Assembly (NCBI GenBank): GCA_963793025.1
Contig: CAWBYL010000006.1
Span: forward strand, 1,240,001-1,304,000
Direction of reading: 5' to 3'
DNA from: CAWBYL01 sp963793025
Lineage (GTDB): Bacteria; Actinomycetota; Acidimicrobiia; Acidimicrobiales; Acidimicrobilacustridaceae
Length of the DNA: 64,000 nucleotides
The position numbers were made by a program, and so were the translations under genes. Below are positions 51,849-59,825 of this stretch, one piece after another. Numbering within the stretch: position 1 is the stretch's first letter; each line of letters starts with the position of its first letter. The notes beneath the pieces were generated by a model that saw nothing but the letters and a program-made list of their open reading frames with translations, did no database searches and was not told the DNA's origin.

Positions 51849-53417
51849 GTGACTCCGTCCGAGCCGTCGTCGTTCCCGCCCGCCTTCGCCGACCCGTGGG
51901 CCCGCGCCGGCCACAGCGCCGAGCTGATCGCCGATCGCCTCGGCGGCGACTTCGACATCGCGGTCGTCCTCGGCTCCGGTCTGGGCGGAGCTGCCGCCCG
52001 TCTGGGTGACACGACGATGCCCATGGCCGACGCCGGGTTCCCGGCGACCGGGGTGGTCGGCCATGCCGGGGTCATCATGGGCGGCACCATCGGTGGCAAG
52101 CGGCTGCTCGTTCTGGCCGGTCGGGTCCACCTCTACGAGGGGCACAGCCCTCATGCCGTCGTGCACGGCGTGCGCACCGCCGCCCAGCTCGGATGCCGTC
52201 AGCTGCTGTTGACCAACGCCGCCGGAGGGATCCGTCCCGGCCTGGCGGTGGGTGACCTCGTCGCCATCAGCGACCACCTCAACCTGAGCGGCGCCAACCC
52301 GCTGACCGGCGACCACGACCTGCCTCACGAGCGGTTCGTCGACGTGTCCGACCTGTACACCCTGTCGCCGACGGTGGCTTCTGCCGGCGGGCTCCCCGCC
52401 GGGGTCTACGCCGCCCTCCCCGGGCCCACCTACGAGACCCCGGCCGAGATCCGCATGCTCGCCACGATGGGCGCCGACCTCGTCGGGATGTCCACCGCCC
52501 TCGAGGCCCTGGCCGCCCACGCCCTGGGCGTGCAGGTCGGGGGTCTCTCGCTGGTCACCAACGCCGCGGCCGGGCTCGGAGGTGAGCTCAGCCACGAGGA
52601 GGTGGCCGAGGTGGGAGCTCAGCGCTCCTCGGCCGTGATGGACACCATCGCCGCCGTGTGCCGTGCCCTGGCTGAGGCGGGGAACGACGGCGATGGTGTC
52701 CCGGCGGCGACCCCTGGGCCGGCGGCCCCGATCGCCGCGTCGGTGGCGACGCCTCGGCCGTCCCGTCTCACCCTGGCCGCCCGCATCGACCACACCCTGC
52801 TGAAGCCGGAGGCGTCGGCGGCCGACGTCGATCGTCTCTGCGCCGAGGCCGACCAGTGGCGAGTGGCCGCCGTGTGCGTGTCGCCCACCCGGGTGGAGCA
52901 GGTGGTGGCTCGCGCCGCCCGCCAGGCCTGGAAGCCGTGCGCGGTGATCGGGTTCCCGTCCGGCGCCCATCGGCCGGCCACCAAGGAGGCCGAGGCCCGG
53001 GTCGCCGTGTACGACGGGGCCACCGAGCTCGACATGGTCGTCAACCTCGGGGCCGTGGCCGACGGGGCCTGGTCGGTGATCACCGAGGAGGTCACCCTCG
53101 TCCGCCGCATGGTGGCGGCCGGCACGCTCAAGGTGATCCTCGAGACCGCGGCCCTCGACCCCGCCCAGATCGAGTTGGTCGCTCGTCTGGCCCTCGACGC
53201 CGGGGCGGACTTCCTCAAGACGTCCACCGGCTTCCACCCGGCGGGCGGGGCCACGGTCGAGACCGTCGCCACCCTGGCCGCCATCGCCGGCGGCCGGGCC
53301 CAGGTGAAGGCCTCGGGCGGCATCCGCGACACCGAGACGGCGCTGGCCATGATCGCCGCCGGCGCTGATCGCCTGGGCACCTCGGCCACGGTGGCGATCC
53401 TGTCGGGGCTGGACTGA
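51849..53417 (+). CDS. Purine-nucleoside phosphorylase fused to deoxyribose-phosphate aldolase
   Basis: A 522-residue fusion. Residues about 1-280 are a trimeric-type PNP: GSGLGG, GRVHLYEGHS, LTNAAGGI, GPTYETPAEIRM and VTNAAAG, all conserved. After a Pro/Ala linker, residues about 305-522 are a complete DERA with Asp in ELDMVVN, the Schiff-base Lys in LKTSTGF and the second Lys in VKASGGIR. PNP releases purine and deoxyribose-1-phosphate; DERA splits deoxyribose-5-phosphate to acetaldehyde and glyceraldehyde-3-phosphate, so a phosphopentomutase must act between them. GTG 51849 has GACGAT at 7 nt. Confidence 0.93.
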   Translation: MTPSEPSSFPPAFADPWARAGHSAELIADRLGGDFDIAVVLGSGLGGAAARLGDTTMPMADAGFPATGVVGHAGVIMGGTIGGKRLLVLAGRVHLYEGHSPHAVVHGVRTAAQLGCRQLLLTNAAGGIRPGLAVGDLVAISDHLNLSGANPLTGDHDLPHERFVDVSDLYTLSPTVASAGGLPAGVYAALPGPTYETPAEIRMLATMGADLVGMSTALEALAAHALGVQVGGLSLVTNAAAGLGGELSHEEVAEVGAQRSSAVMDTIAAVCRALAEAGNDGDGVPAATPGPAAPIAASVATPRPSRLTLAARIDHTLLKPEASAADVDRLCAEADQWRVAAVCVSPTRVEQVVARAARQAWKPCAVIGFPSGAHRPATKEAEARVAVYDGATELDMVVNLGAVADGAWSVITEEVTLVRRMVAAGTLKVILETAALDPAQIELVARLALDAGADFLKTSTGFHPAGGATVETVATLAAIAGGRAQVKASGGIRDTETALAMIAAGADRLGTSATVAILSGLD

Positions 53418-53449
53418 GCCCTCGGAGGGCGGCTCGAGGGTGCTGGTCC

Positions 53450-53455
53450 TAGGCT
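53450..53455 (+). promoter_or_regulatory. -10-like TAGGCT before the FMN/FAD oxidoreductase
   Basis: TAGGCT ends 7 nt before GTG 53463, with no Shine-Dalgarno. Confidence 0.35.
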
Positions 53456-53462
53456 CGCCGTC

Positions 53463-55568
53463 GTGGCCCACGAACACCTCCTCGCCCCCGGCTCGATCGG
53501 GCCCATGGACCTGCGCAACCGCATCGTCATGCCGGCGATGGACCAGAACACCTGCGACGACGGCGCGGTCACCGACCTCACCATCGCCCACTACGAGGCC
53601 CGGGCGCGCGGCGGCGTCGGGTTGTTGATCCTCGAGACCTCGGCCGTGGCCTGGCCCGTCGGGGCCACCTCGCTGCACCAGCCCGCCCTGTCCGAGGACC
53701 GTTTCGTCCCCGGGCTGGCCCGCCTGGCCGACACCGTGCACCGCCACGGAGCCCGCATGATCGTGCAGGCGTGTCACCACGGGAAGACCGCCGGCGTGGA
53801 TCCCATGCAGGGTCGCGACCAACTCGTGCCCTCGGTGCCGCTTCCGGCCGAGGAGATGGACATCAGCGCCATCACGATGGACGAGCTGATGCGGATGGCC
53901 GCCCTCACCGGGGGCAAGAAGGCCACCCAGCGTGAGGCCACCACCGACGACATCGCCTGGGTGGTGGACCAGTTCGCCGCCGCCGCGGCCCGGGTCCAGA
54001 AGGCGGGCATGGACGGGATCGAGATCCACGCCGCCCACGGCTATCTCCTCTCCACCTTCCTCTCGCCCCGCTTCAACCGTCGCACCGACGACTACGGCGG
54101 GACGTTGGCCAACCGGGCCCGGCTGCTGGCCGAAGTGGTCGGTGCGGTGCTCGATCGGTGCGGCGACGACTTCGCCGTGGTGGTTCGCCTCGACGGCATG
54201 GAGTACGCCGAGGGGGGCATCACCCCGGAGATGGCGGTGCGTCACGCGGCCATCGCCTCGGCGGCCGGCGCCCACGCCGTGCACGTGACGGCCAGCGCCC
54301 CCAACGCGATGGGCACCGGCTTCACCGACGGTCCGCTGCCGTGGCAACCCGACCAGTACGTGGGCCTGGCGGCGGCGGTGAAGCTGGCCGTCGAGATCCC
54401 GGTCATCGCCGTCGGGCGGATCATGCCCGACGCCGCCGAGGAGCACATCGCCGCCGACGAGTGCGACTACGTCTCCATGGGCCGCCAGTTGCTGGCCGAT
54501 CCCGACATCCCCGCCAAGCTGCTGGCCGGCCGGCCCGGCATGGTCCGCACGTGCATCAACTGCTACGTGTGCGTGGCCCAGAACTTCTGGGATGGCACCC
54601 CGGTCTGCGCGGTGAACGCCGAGCTCGGGCACTACGACGAGGGCCGGATCGCGCCGGCGGAGATCCGCGGCCACGTGGTGGTGGTCGGCGGAGGACCCGG
54701 CGGGATGGAGGCCGCTCGCGTCGCGGCCACGAGGGGCCATCGGGTCACGCTGTTGGAGAAGAGCGCCGAGCTGGGGGGCACCGCCCGGTTCTCGTCGTTG
54801 ACCACCCCGATGAACGCCGAGCTCGTCCGCTACCTCAGCAACGCCGTGCAGGACCTCGACGTCGACGTGCGCCTGTCCACCCCCGCGTCGGTGGACCTGA
54901 TGCGCCAGCTCGCGCCACGAGCGGTGGTGGTGGCCTCGGGCGCTCGTCGGATCCGTCCCGAAGTGCCCGGCGCCGATCTGCCCCACGTCCTGTCGGGTGA
55001 CGACCTGCGGGCGCTGCTCACGGGCGACGACCCCACCGCGGCGCGCCGGCTGCCGTGGCACCGCCGGGCGGTGGTGACCGTCGGCCGGCACCTGGGCCTC
55101 ACCCGGGACCTGGCCCGCGTGCGACGACTCTCGACGCGGTGGATGCCCCTCGGCCGTGACGTGGTGGTGGTCGGGGGCGGTCTCGTCGGGGTGGAGCTGG
55201 CCGAGTTCCTCGCCGAGCGCGACCGGAACGTCACCGTCCTCGAACCCGGGGAGAAGCTCGGTGTGGAGATGGCCCACCCCCGCCGGGCGCGTGCTCTGCA
55301 CGAGGCGCGCGGGCACGGTGTGCGCTTCGTGACCGGCGCCGAGCTGGTGGCGATCCGGGCCGACGAGGTGGAGTACCGGGTGGAGGATCGCTCTCAGACG
55401 GTGCCGGCGTCCCAGGTCATCCTGGCCAGCGGCGTGGTGCCGGACGCCTCGGTGGCCGAAGAGCTGACGGCGGCGGGGTTCGACGTCCGCGTGGTGGGCG
55501 ACGCCGGCGCCGTCGGCTACATCGAGGGAGCCGTACGCAGCGGCTATCTGGCCGGCCGAGCCGTCTGA
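53463..55568 (+). CDS. 2,4-dienoyl-CoA reductase-like FMN/FAD oxidoreductase
   Basis: A 701-residue protein of the old-yellow-enzyme plus FAD type. The FMN barrel occupies residues 1-360 (AHGYLLSTFLSPRFNRRTDDYGGTLANRARL). A 4Fe-4S cluster is bound by Cys364, Cys367, Cys370 and Cys382. FAD and NAD(P) domains follow (VVVVGGGPGGMEAARVAATRGH, VVVVGGGLVGVELAEFLAER). Relatives reduce 2,4-dienoyl-CoA, trimethylamine or other substrates; which one applies is not readable. About 50 residues near 500-550 look like an insertion. Confidence 0.9.
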   Translation: MAHEHLLAPGSIGPMDLRNRIVMPAMDQNTCDDGAVTDLTIAHYEARARGGVGLLILETSAVAWPVGATSLHQPALSEDRFVPGLARLADTVHRHGARMIVQACHHGKTAGVDPMQGRDQLVPSVPLPAEEMDISAITMDELMRMAALTGGKKATQREATTDDIAWVVDQFAAAAARVQKAGMDGIEIHAAHGYLLSTFLSPRFNRRTDDYGGTLANRARLLAEVVGAVLDRCGDDFAVVVRLDGMEYAEGGITPEMAVRHAAIASAAGAHAVHVTASAPNAMGTGFTDGPLPWQPDQYVGLAAAVKLAVEIPVIAVGRIMPDAAEEHIAADECDYVSMGRQLLADPDIPAKLLAGRPGMVRTCINCYVCVAQNFWDGTPVCAVNAELGHYDEGRIAPAEIRGHVVVVGGGPGGMEAARVAATRGHRVTLLEKSAELGGTARFSSLTTPMNAELVRYLSNAVQDLDVDVRLSTPASVDLMRQLAPRAVVVASGARRIRPEVPGADLPHVLSGDDLRALLTGDDPTAARRLPWHRRAVVTVGRHLGLTRDLARVRRLSTRWMPLGRDVVVVGGGLVGVELAEFLAERDRNVTVLEPGEKLGVEMAHPRRARALHEARGHGVRFVTGAELVAIRADEVEYRVEDRSQTVPASQVILASGVVPDASVAEELTAAGFDVRVVGDAGAVGYIEGAVRSGYLAGRAV

Positions 55569-55628
55569 GCCCCGGCTGCCGGAGGTCATCTCTGCCGGCC
55601 AGCGGTACACCTGGCCCTGGAGTTCTCC

Positions 55629-55634
55629 TACGAT
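55629..55634 (+). promoter_or_regulatory. -10-like TACGAT before the MauE-like gene
   Basis: TACGAT ends 7 nt before ATG 55642, with only CCCCCCG between and no Shine-Dalgarno; likely the leaderless promoter of the MauE-repeat protein-thioredoxin set. Confidence 0.45.
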
Positions 55635-55641
55635 CCCCCCG

Positions 55642-56217
55642 ATGGTTCTCAGCGCGCTCCTCGGGGTGGTCGCGGGCGTGCTCGCGGTGGGCGGGGTCGC
55701 CAAGCTTCGCGACCCGCAGGCCACCACCCCCATGCTCGTGGCCCTCGGCCTGCCCGGGTCGCCCTTCGCGGCCCGTCTGCTCGGCGCCGTCGAGGTCGGG
55801 GTCGGAGTGGCCACGTTCCTGCTCGGTGGGCGCATCCTGGCCGCCGCGGTGGCCGTGCTCTTCCTCGGCTTCACCGTCGCCGTGCTGCGCCTGCGGGCGG
55901 CCGACGGAGCGGTGTCGTGCGGGTGCTTCGGGCGCTCGTCCGCACCTCCCACCCTCATCCACGCCGCCGTCGACCTCGCGGCCGCCGCCGTCGCCGGGGC
56001 CGCGGCCGTCGCCGGCTCCGTCGGCTTCCTCGAGCTCCGCCCGGAGCTGCCGGCGGCGGGTGTCCCCGAACTGCTCCTCACCGCGTTGGCCGTCTGGCTC
56101 GGCGTGGCCGTGCTCACCGTCCTGCCCGAGGCGCTCGTCGCCGCCCGGCGCACCCCTGCGTCGGACGGGCCGACCAGGCCTGTCCGCACCTTCACCCTGG
56201 AGTCGTCCCACCCGTGA
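55642..56217 (+). CDS. MauE/DoxX-like membrane protein
   Basis: A 191-residue protein with about five membrane helices. After the second or third helix comes the MauE-type motif SCGCFG (Cys93 and Cys95). In methylotrophs MauE and MauD are needed for disulfide formation in the methylamine dehydrogenase light chain. The stop overlaps the next gene by 4 bp, and that gene encodes a light-chain-like protein, which strongly supports the assignment. No heavy-chain gene lies nearby. Confidence 0.85.
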   Translation: MVLSALLGVVAGVLAVGGVAKLRDPQATTPMLVALGLPGSPFAARLLGAVEVGVGVATFLLGGRILAAAVAVLFLGFTVAVLRLRAADGAVSCGCFGRSSAPPTLIHAAVDLAAAAVAGAAAVAGSVGFLELRPELPAAGVPELLLTALAVWLGVAVLTVLPEALVAARRTPASDGPTRPVRTFTLESSHP

Positions 56218-58403
56218 CCGCCTCAACCCAGCTCGTCGACCGGGTGTCGGGTGCGCTGGCCTCCCGCTTCAGCCGCCGAGGCTTCTTCGCCCGGTCCGCC
56301 GTGGTGGGCTCGGCCATCGCCGCCAACCCCGTCACCTACGCCCTGACCCCCACCGACGCCTACGCCGCGGTGTGCAGTTGCAGCGGTCAGGGCTGCGAGT
56401 GCGGGTCCACCTGTTGCGACGGCTACACCGAGTTCTGCTGCACCCTCACCGGCCGCAACCAGTGCCCGCCCGGGTCGCTGCTCGGTGGCTGGTGGAAGGT
56501 CGACGGCTCGGGGTTCTGCAACGGCCCCCGCTACTACATGGACTGCAACGCTCCCTGCAACGGATGCGGTTGCGGCAGTGCCGGGGTCTGCGGCGGGGGC
56601 TGCTCGGGCACGTCCTGCGGGTGTGGTCTGGGCAACTGCGGGAACCGCAAGGCGGGTTGCACGGCCTTCCGCTACGGCCAGTGCAACCAGCAGGTGGCCT
56701 GCATCGGACCCATCCTGTGCCGGGTGGTGACCTGCCTGGCGCCATGGGAGATCGACGGCTCGTGCACCACGACGGCTCGCTACGACGCCGCCACCGCGTT
56801 CCACGACCGGGCGTGCCTCCATCAGGTGCTGGGCGACGTCAACGCCGCCTCGGAGGCCGTGGTCGGAGGGGCGCCCGGCATCCGGGTCAGCGGGTGGGCG
56901 CTCGACTACGACACCAAGAACCCGATCGACGTCCACGTCTACGTCGACGGCAACTTCGCCGCCGCCGTGACGGCCAACGTCTCTCGTCCGGACGTGGCCG
57001 CCGCCTACCCGGGCATGGGTCCCAGCCACGGCTACGACGTCGCCATCCCGGCCGCCGCCGGTACCCACAACGTGTGCGTGTACGGGATCAACACCGGCCC
57101 CCTCGGCAACGGCAACCCGGTGCTCGGCTGCCGGTCGGTTCGGGTCGGTTCGCCCTTCGGGAACCTCGAGGCGTTCAGCGTCGGCCCCGGCAACGTGACC
57201 CTGAGCGGGTGGGCCATCGACCCCGACACCAACGGCCCCATCGACGTCCACGTCTACGTGGACGGTGCCTTCGCCGGTCTCGGCTCGGCCAACGTGAACC
57301 GGCCCGACGTCGGGGCCGTGTTCCCGTCGGCTGGGCCCAACCACGGCTTCGCCGTGACCGTCCCCGTGCCGGCGGGCCGCCACGACGTGTGCGCCTACGC
57401 CATCAACGTGGGGAACGGCTCGCTCAACCCCCAGCTCGGCTGCTTCTCGGTCGAGGTCGGGAACCCCATCGGCCAGCTCGACGAACCCTCTCCGGCGCCC
57501 GCCGGGATCGTGGTCAGCGGTTGGGCCTTCGACCCCGACACCCCGACATCGCCGATCTCGGTGCGCATCGAGGTCGACGGCACCCCCGTGGCCACCACGT
57601 CGGCCGACATCGGCCGCCTCGACGTGGCCACCGCCTACCCGGCGGCCGGCGCCAACCACGGCTTCTCGGCCACCGTGCCGGCCACGCCGGGCACCCACTC
57701 GGTCAGCGTCGTGGCCCTCAACGTCGGCAGCGGAGCGAACAAGCGCATCGCCACCCGCAACGTCGAGGTCCGCACCGGTGCTCCGTTCGGGAACCTGGAG
57801 ACCGTGAGCGCCGGCCCGGGTCAGGTGCGGGTCACGGGCTGGGTCATCGATCCCGATTCCGCCTCCGCCATCGACATCCGCGTGGACCTCGACGGCGTGG
57901 CCGCCGGCACCTCGTCGGCCTCGGTGGACCGGGCCGACGTCGGGGCCGTGTTCCCCGGCTACGGACGGGTCCACGGGTTCGACGTCGTGGTCCCGGCGGC
58001 CAACGGCTTCCGTACGGCCCGGGTCGTCGGACTCAACGTGGGCGCCGGCTCCTCGGCGGTGGTCGGCACCCGCCAGGTCCTCGTGGGCGGCAACCCGTTC
58101 GGCAACCTGGAGACCGTCGCCGCCGGATACGGAGGGATCCTCGTGGCCGGTTGGGCCATCGACCCCGACACCGCTTCGTCGATCCCGGTGCACGTGTACC
58201 TCGACGGGCGCTACCTCGGACAGACGACGGCCGACCGGTCCCGTCCCGACGTGGGGGGAGTGTTCCCCCTGTACGGAGCGAACCACGGTTTCTCCTACTT
58301 CTTCCCCGTCGCTCCCGGACGCCACGACGTGTGCGTGTTCGCCATCAACCAGGGTCCGGGTACGGACAACCCCATCATCGGCTGCGGGACGGTGCAGGCG
58401 TGA
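56214..58403 (+). CDS. Exported Cys-rich methylamine-dehydrogenase-light-chain-like protein with five repeats
   Basis: A 729-residue protein starting at GTG 56214. Residues 19-45 form a twin-arginine-type signal (SRRGFFARSAVVGSAIAANP). Residues about 54-184 hold some 25 cysteines and segments like the light chain of methylamine dehydrogenase (CCTLTGRNQCPPG, GGWWKVDGSGFC, RYYMDCN). From residue 207 five repeats of about 103 residues follow, each with GWAIDPDT, VDG, RPDV and NHGF-type blocks. The light chain makes a tryptophan-derived cofactor from two Trp; Trp93/94 and Trp178 are candidates, but a cofactor is unproven. The stop overlaps the thioredoxin-like gene by 4 bp. Confidence 0.8.
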   Translation: MTASTQLVDRVSGALASRFSRRGFFARSAVVGSAIAANPVTYALTPTDAYAAVCSCSGQGCECGSTCCDGYTEFCCTLTGRNQCPPGSLLGGWWKVDGSGFCNGPRYYMDCNAPCNGCGCGSAGVCGGGCSGTSCGCGLGNCGNRKAGCTAFRYGQCNQQVACIGPILCRVVTCLAPWEIDGSCTTTARYDAATAFHDRACLHQVLGDVNAASEAVVGGAPGIRVSGWALDYDTKNPIDVHVYVDGNFAAAVTANVSRPDVAAAYPGMGPSHGYDVAIPAAAGTHNVCVYGINTGPLGNGNPVLGCRSVRVGSPFGNLEAFSVGPGNVTLSGWAIDPDTNGPIDVHVYVDGAFAGLGSANVNRPDVGAVFPSAGPNHGFAVTVPVPAGRHDVCAYAINVGNGSLNPQLGCFSVEVGNPIGQLDEPSPAPAGIVVSGWAFDPDTPTSPISVRIEVDGTPVATTSADIGRLDVATAYPAAGANHGFSATVPATPGTHSVSVVALNVGSGANKRIATRNVEVRTGAPFGNLETVSAGPGQVRVTGWVIDPDSASAIDIRVDLDGVAAGTSSASVDRADVGAVFPGYGRVHGFDVVVPAANGFRTARVVGLNVGAGSSAVVGTRQVLVGGNPFGNLETVAAGYGGILVAGWAIDPDTASSIPVHVYLDGRYLGQTTADRSRPDVGGVFPLYGANHGFSYFFPVAPGRHDVCVFAINQGPGTDNPIIGCGTVQA

Positions 58404-59251
58404 CCGCCCTCGTCGTGCTCCTCGGCCTGGTCGTGGCCCTGCTCGCGGTGCTCGTCGTGGGTCTGCTGCGCAGCCATGCCGAGATCCTGCGGCGCCTGCA
58501 CGAGCTGGGGGCCGGGCTCTACGACGACAGCCCGCCGGCCGACGCCGCATCGTCCACGGGGGTGCGCGCCGAGGTCGAGATCAAGACCCGCCCCGGCGTC
58601 CCCGAGCCCCGTTCGACCGAGGGGCTGGTCGCCACCGACGCCCACGACGTGGCCGGGCTCACCCCCACCGGCTCCACCGCGGTGGCCGGGGTCGTCGGCA
58701 CCGAGCACACCACCCTGCTGGCGTTCCTCTCGAGCGGCTGCGGCACGTGCGCCGACTTCTGGCAGGCGTTCGGCGACGGCGAGGGCACCCGCCTTCCGGG
58801 GCGGGACACCCGGTTGGTGATCGTCACCCGTGGCCCCGAGGCCGAGAGCGTCTCGGCGGTGGCCGGGCTGGCCCCGACGGGGTCACCACGCTGATGTCGA
58901 CCGAGGCCTACGACGACTACGCCGTCCCGGCCAACCCCTACTTCATCCTGGTCGACGGGCCGACGCAGCCGGGTGATGGGCGAAGGGGCCGCCTCCTCGT
59001 GGAACCAGGTGGCCACCCTGCTGACCCAGGCCTCGGCCGACGCCGGGTTGGCGCCCGACGGCTCGCCGCTGCAGCGCTCGGCTCCCGACGGGCGCCTGAG
59101 CGGGCCGGAGCGGGCGGCCCAGGCCGACGCCGAGCTCCGGTCCGCGGGCATCGGCCCGGGCCATCCGAGCCTCTACCCCGACTCGCTGGTGGGCGAGGAC
59201 GCGCCGGCGCCTCAGTGGGAGCCGATCCCGACGACGGCGGAACCCGAATGA
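58400..59251 (+). CDS. Membrane-anchored thioredoxin-like protein (MauD role), two frameshifts
   Basis: An N-terminal membrane helix (about 3-23) precedes a thioredoxin fold with active site CGTC (Cys114-Cys117, FLSSGCGTCADFW). The frame loses a base at about 58876 (GCCCCGACGG) and gains one at about 58967 (CGCAGCCGGG). Repair joins AGLAPDGVTTL, YDDYAVPANPYFILVDGPT and RVMGEGAASSWNQV and gives 283 residues without stops. It is the likely disulfide partner for the Cys-rich protein upstream, as MauD is for the light chain. The gene ends where the next small region begins. Confidence 0.75.
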
Positions 59252-59309
59252 CCTCGACCCAGTGGCGATCGGTCGACCCCGTCCGCACGCTTCGTCCGGG
59301 GAGGTCCTC

Positions 59310-59784
59310 ATGGCCACGATGAAGGCTCACGGCGTCAGCGTCTCGCCGCCACCCGGGTGGGACGCCGAGATCTTCACCCGCGCCGCCGACCCCCGCATCC
59401 GCACCGCTGCCGGTGTGGCCGAGAAGGTGCCGCCCATCGTCCACGTCTCCAACTTCGCCCTGCCCCCCGTCCGGGGTGACTTCGGCGGTGGAGCGGTGGA
59501 GATGATGGAGTCCGGGGCCGTGTTCGTGGCCCTCCTCGAGCACCCGCCCGAGGAGGCCGACACCGCCCTGTTCGCCGGCAAGAAGCGGCCTTGGCCCCTC
59601 CGCCCCGACGACTTCGGACCGGACAACCTCCAGCGGGGCATCGCTGGCCAGAGCGGCTGCCAGCGGTTCTTCGTGGTCGACGGCCGGCCCTTCTGCCTCT
59701 ACGTCGTGCTGGGGAGCCACCGCTCAGCGCACCATCCTCGTGCGTCAGGTCAACGAGGTCCTGGCCTCGGTCGGGATCGGCTGA
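59310..59784 (+). CDS. Conserved hypothetical protein, one frameshift
   Basis: Start ATG 59310 is set by GGGGAGGT 4-5 nt upstream. The 157-residue product (after removing one extra base at about 59727) reads HGVSVSPPPGWDAEIFTR, VEMMESGAVFVALLEHPPEEADTALF, GCQRFFVVDGRPFCLYVVLGS and ends VRQVNEVLASVGIG. I do not recognise the family; it is compact and has no membrane segment. It is followed 41 bp later by the acyl-CoA synthetase gene. Confidence 0.6.
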
Positions 59785-59825
59785 CCGGCGAGGACGACGC
59801 CGGACCGAGGGCTAGCGTCCCCGCC

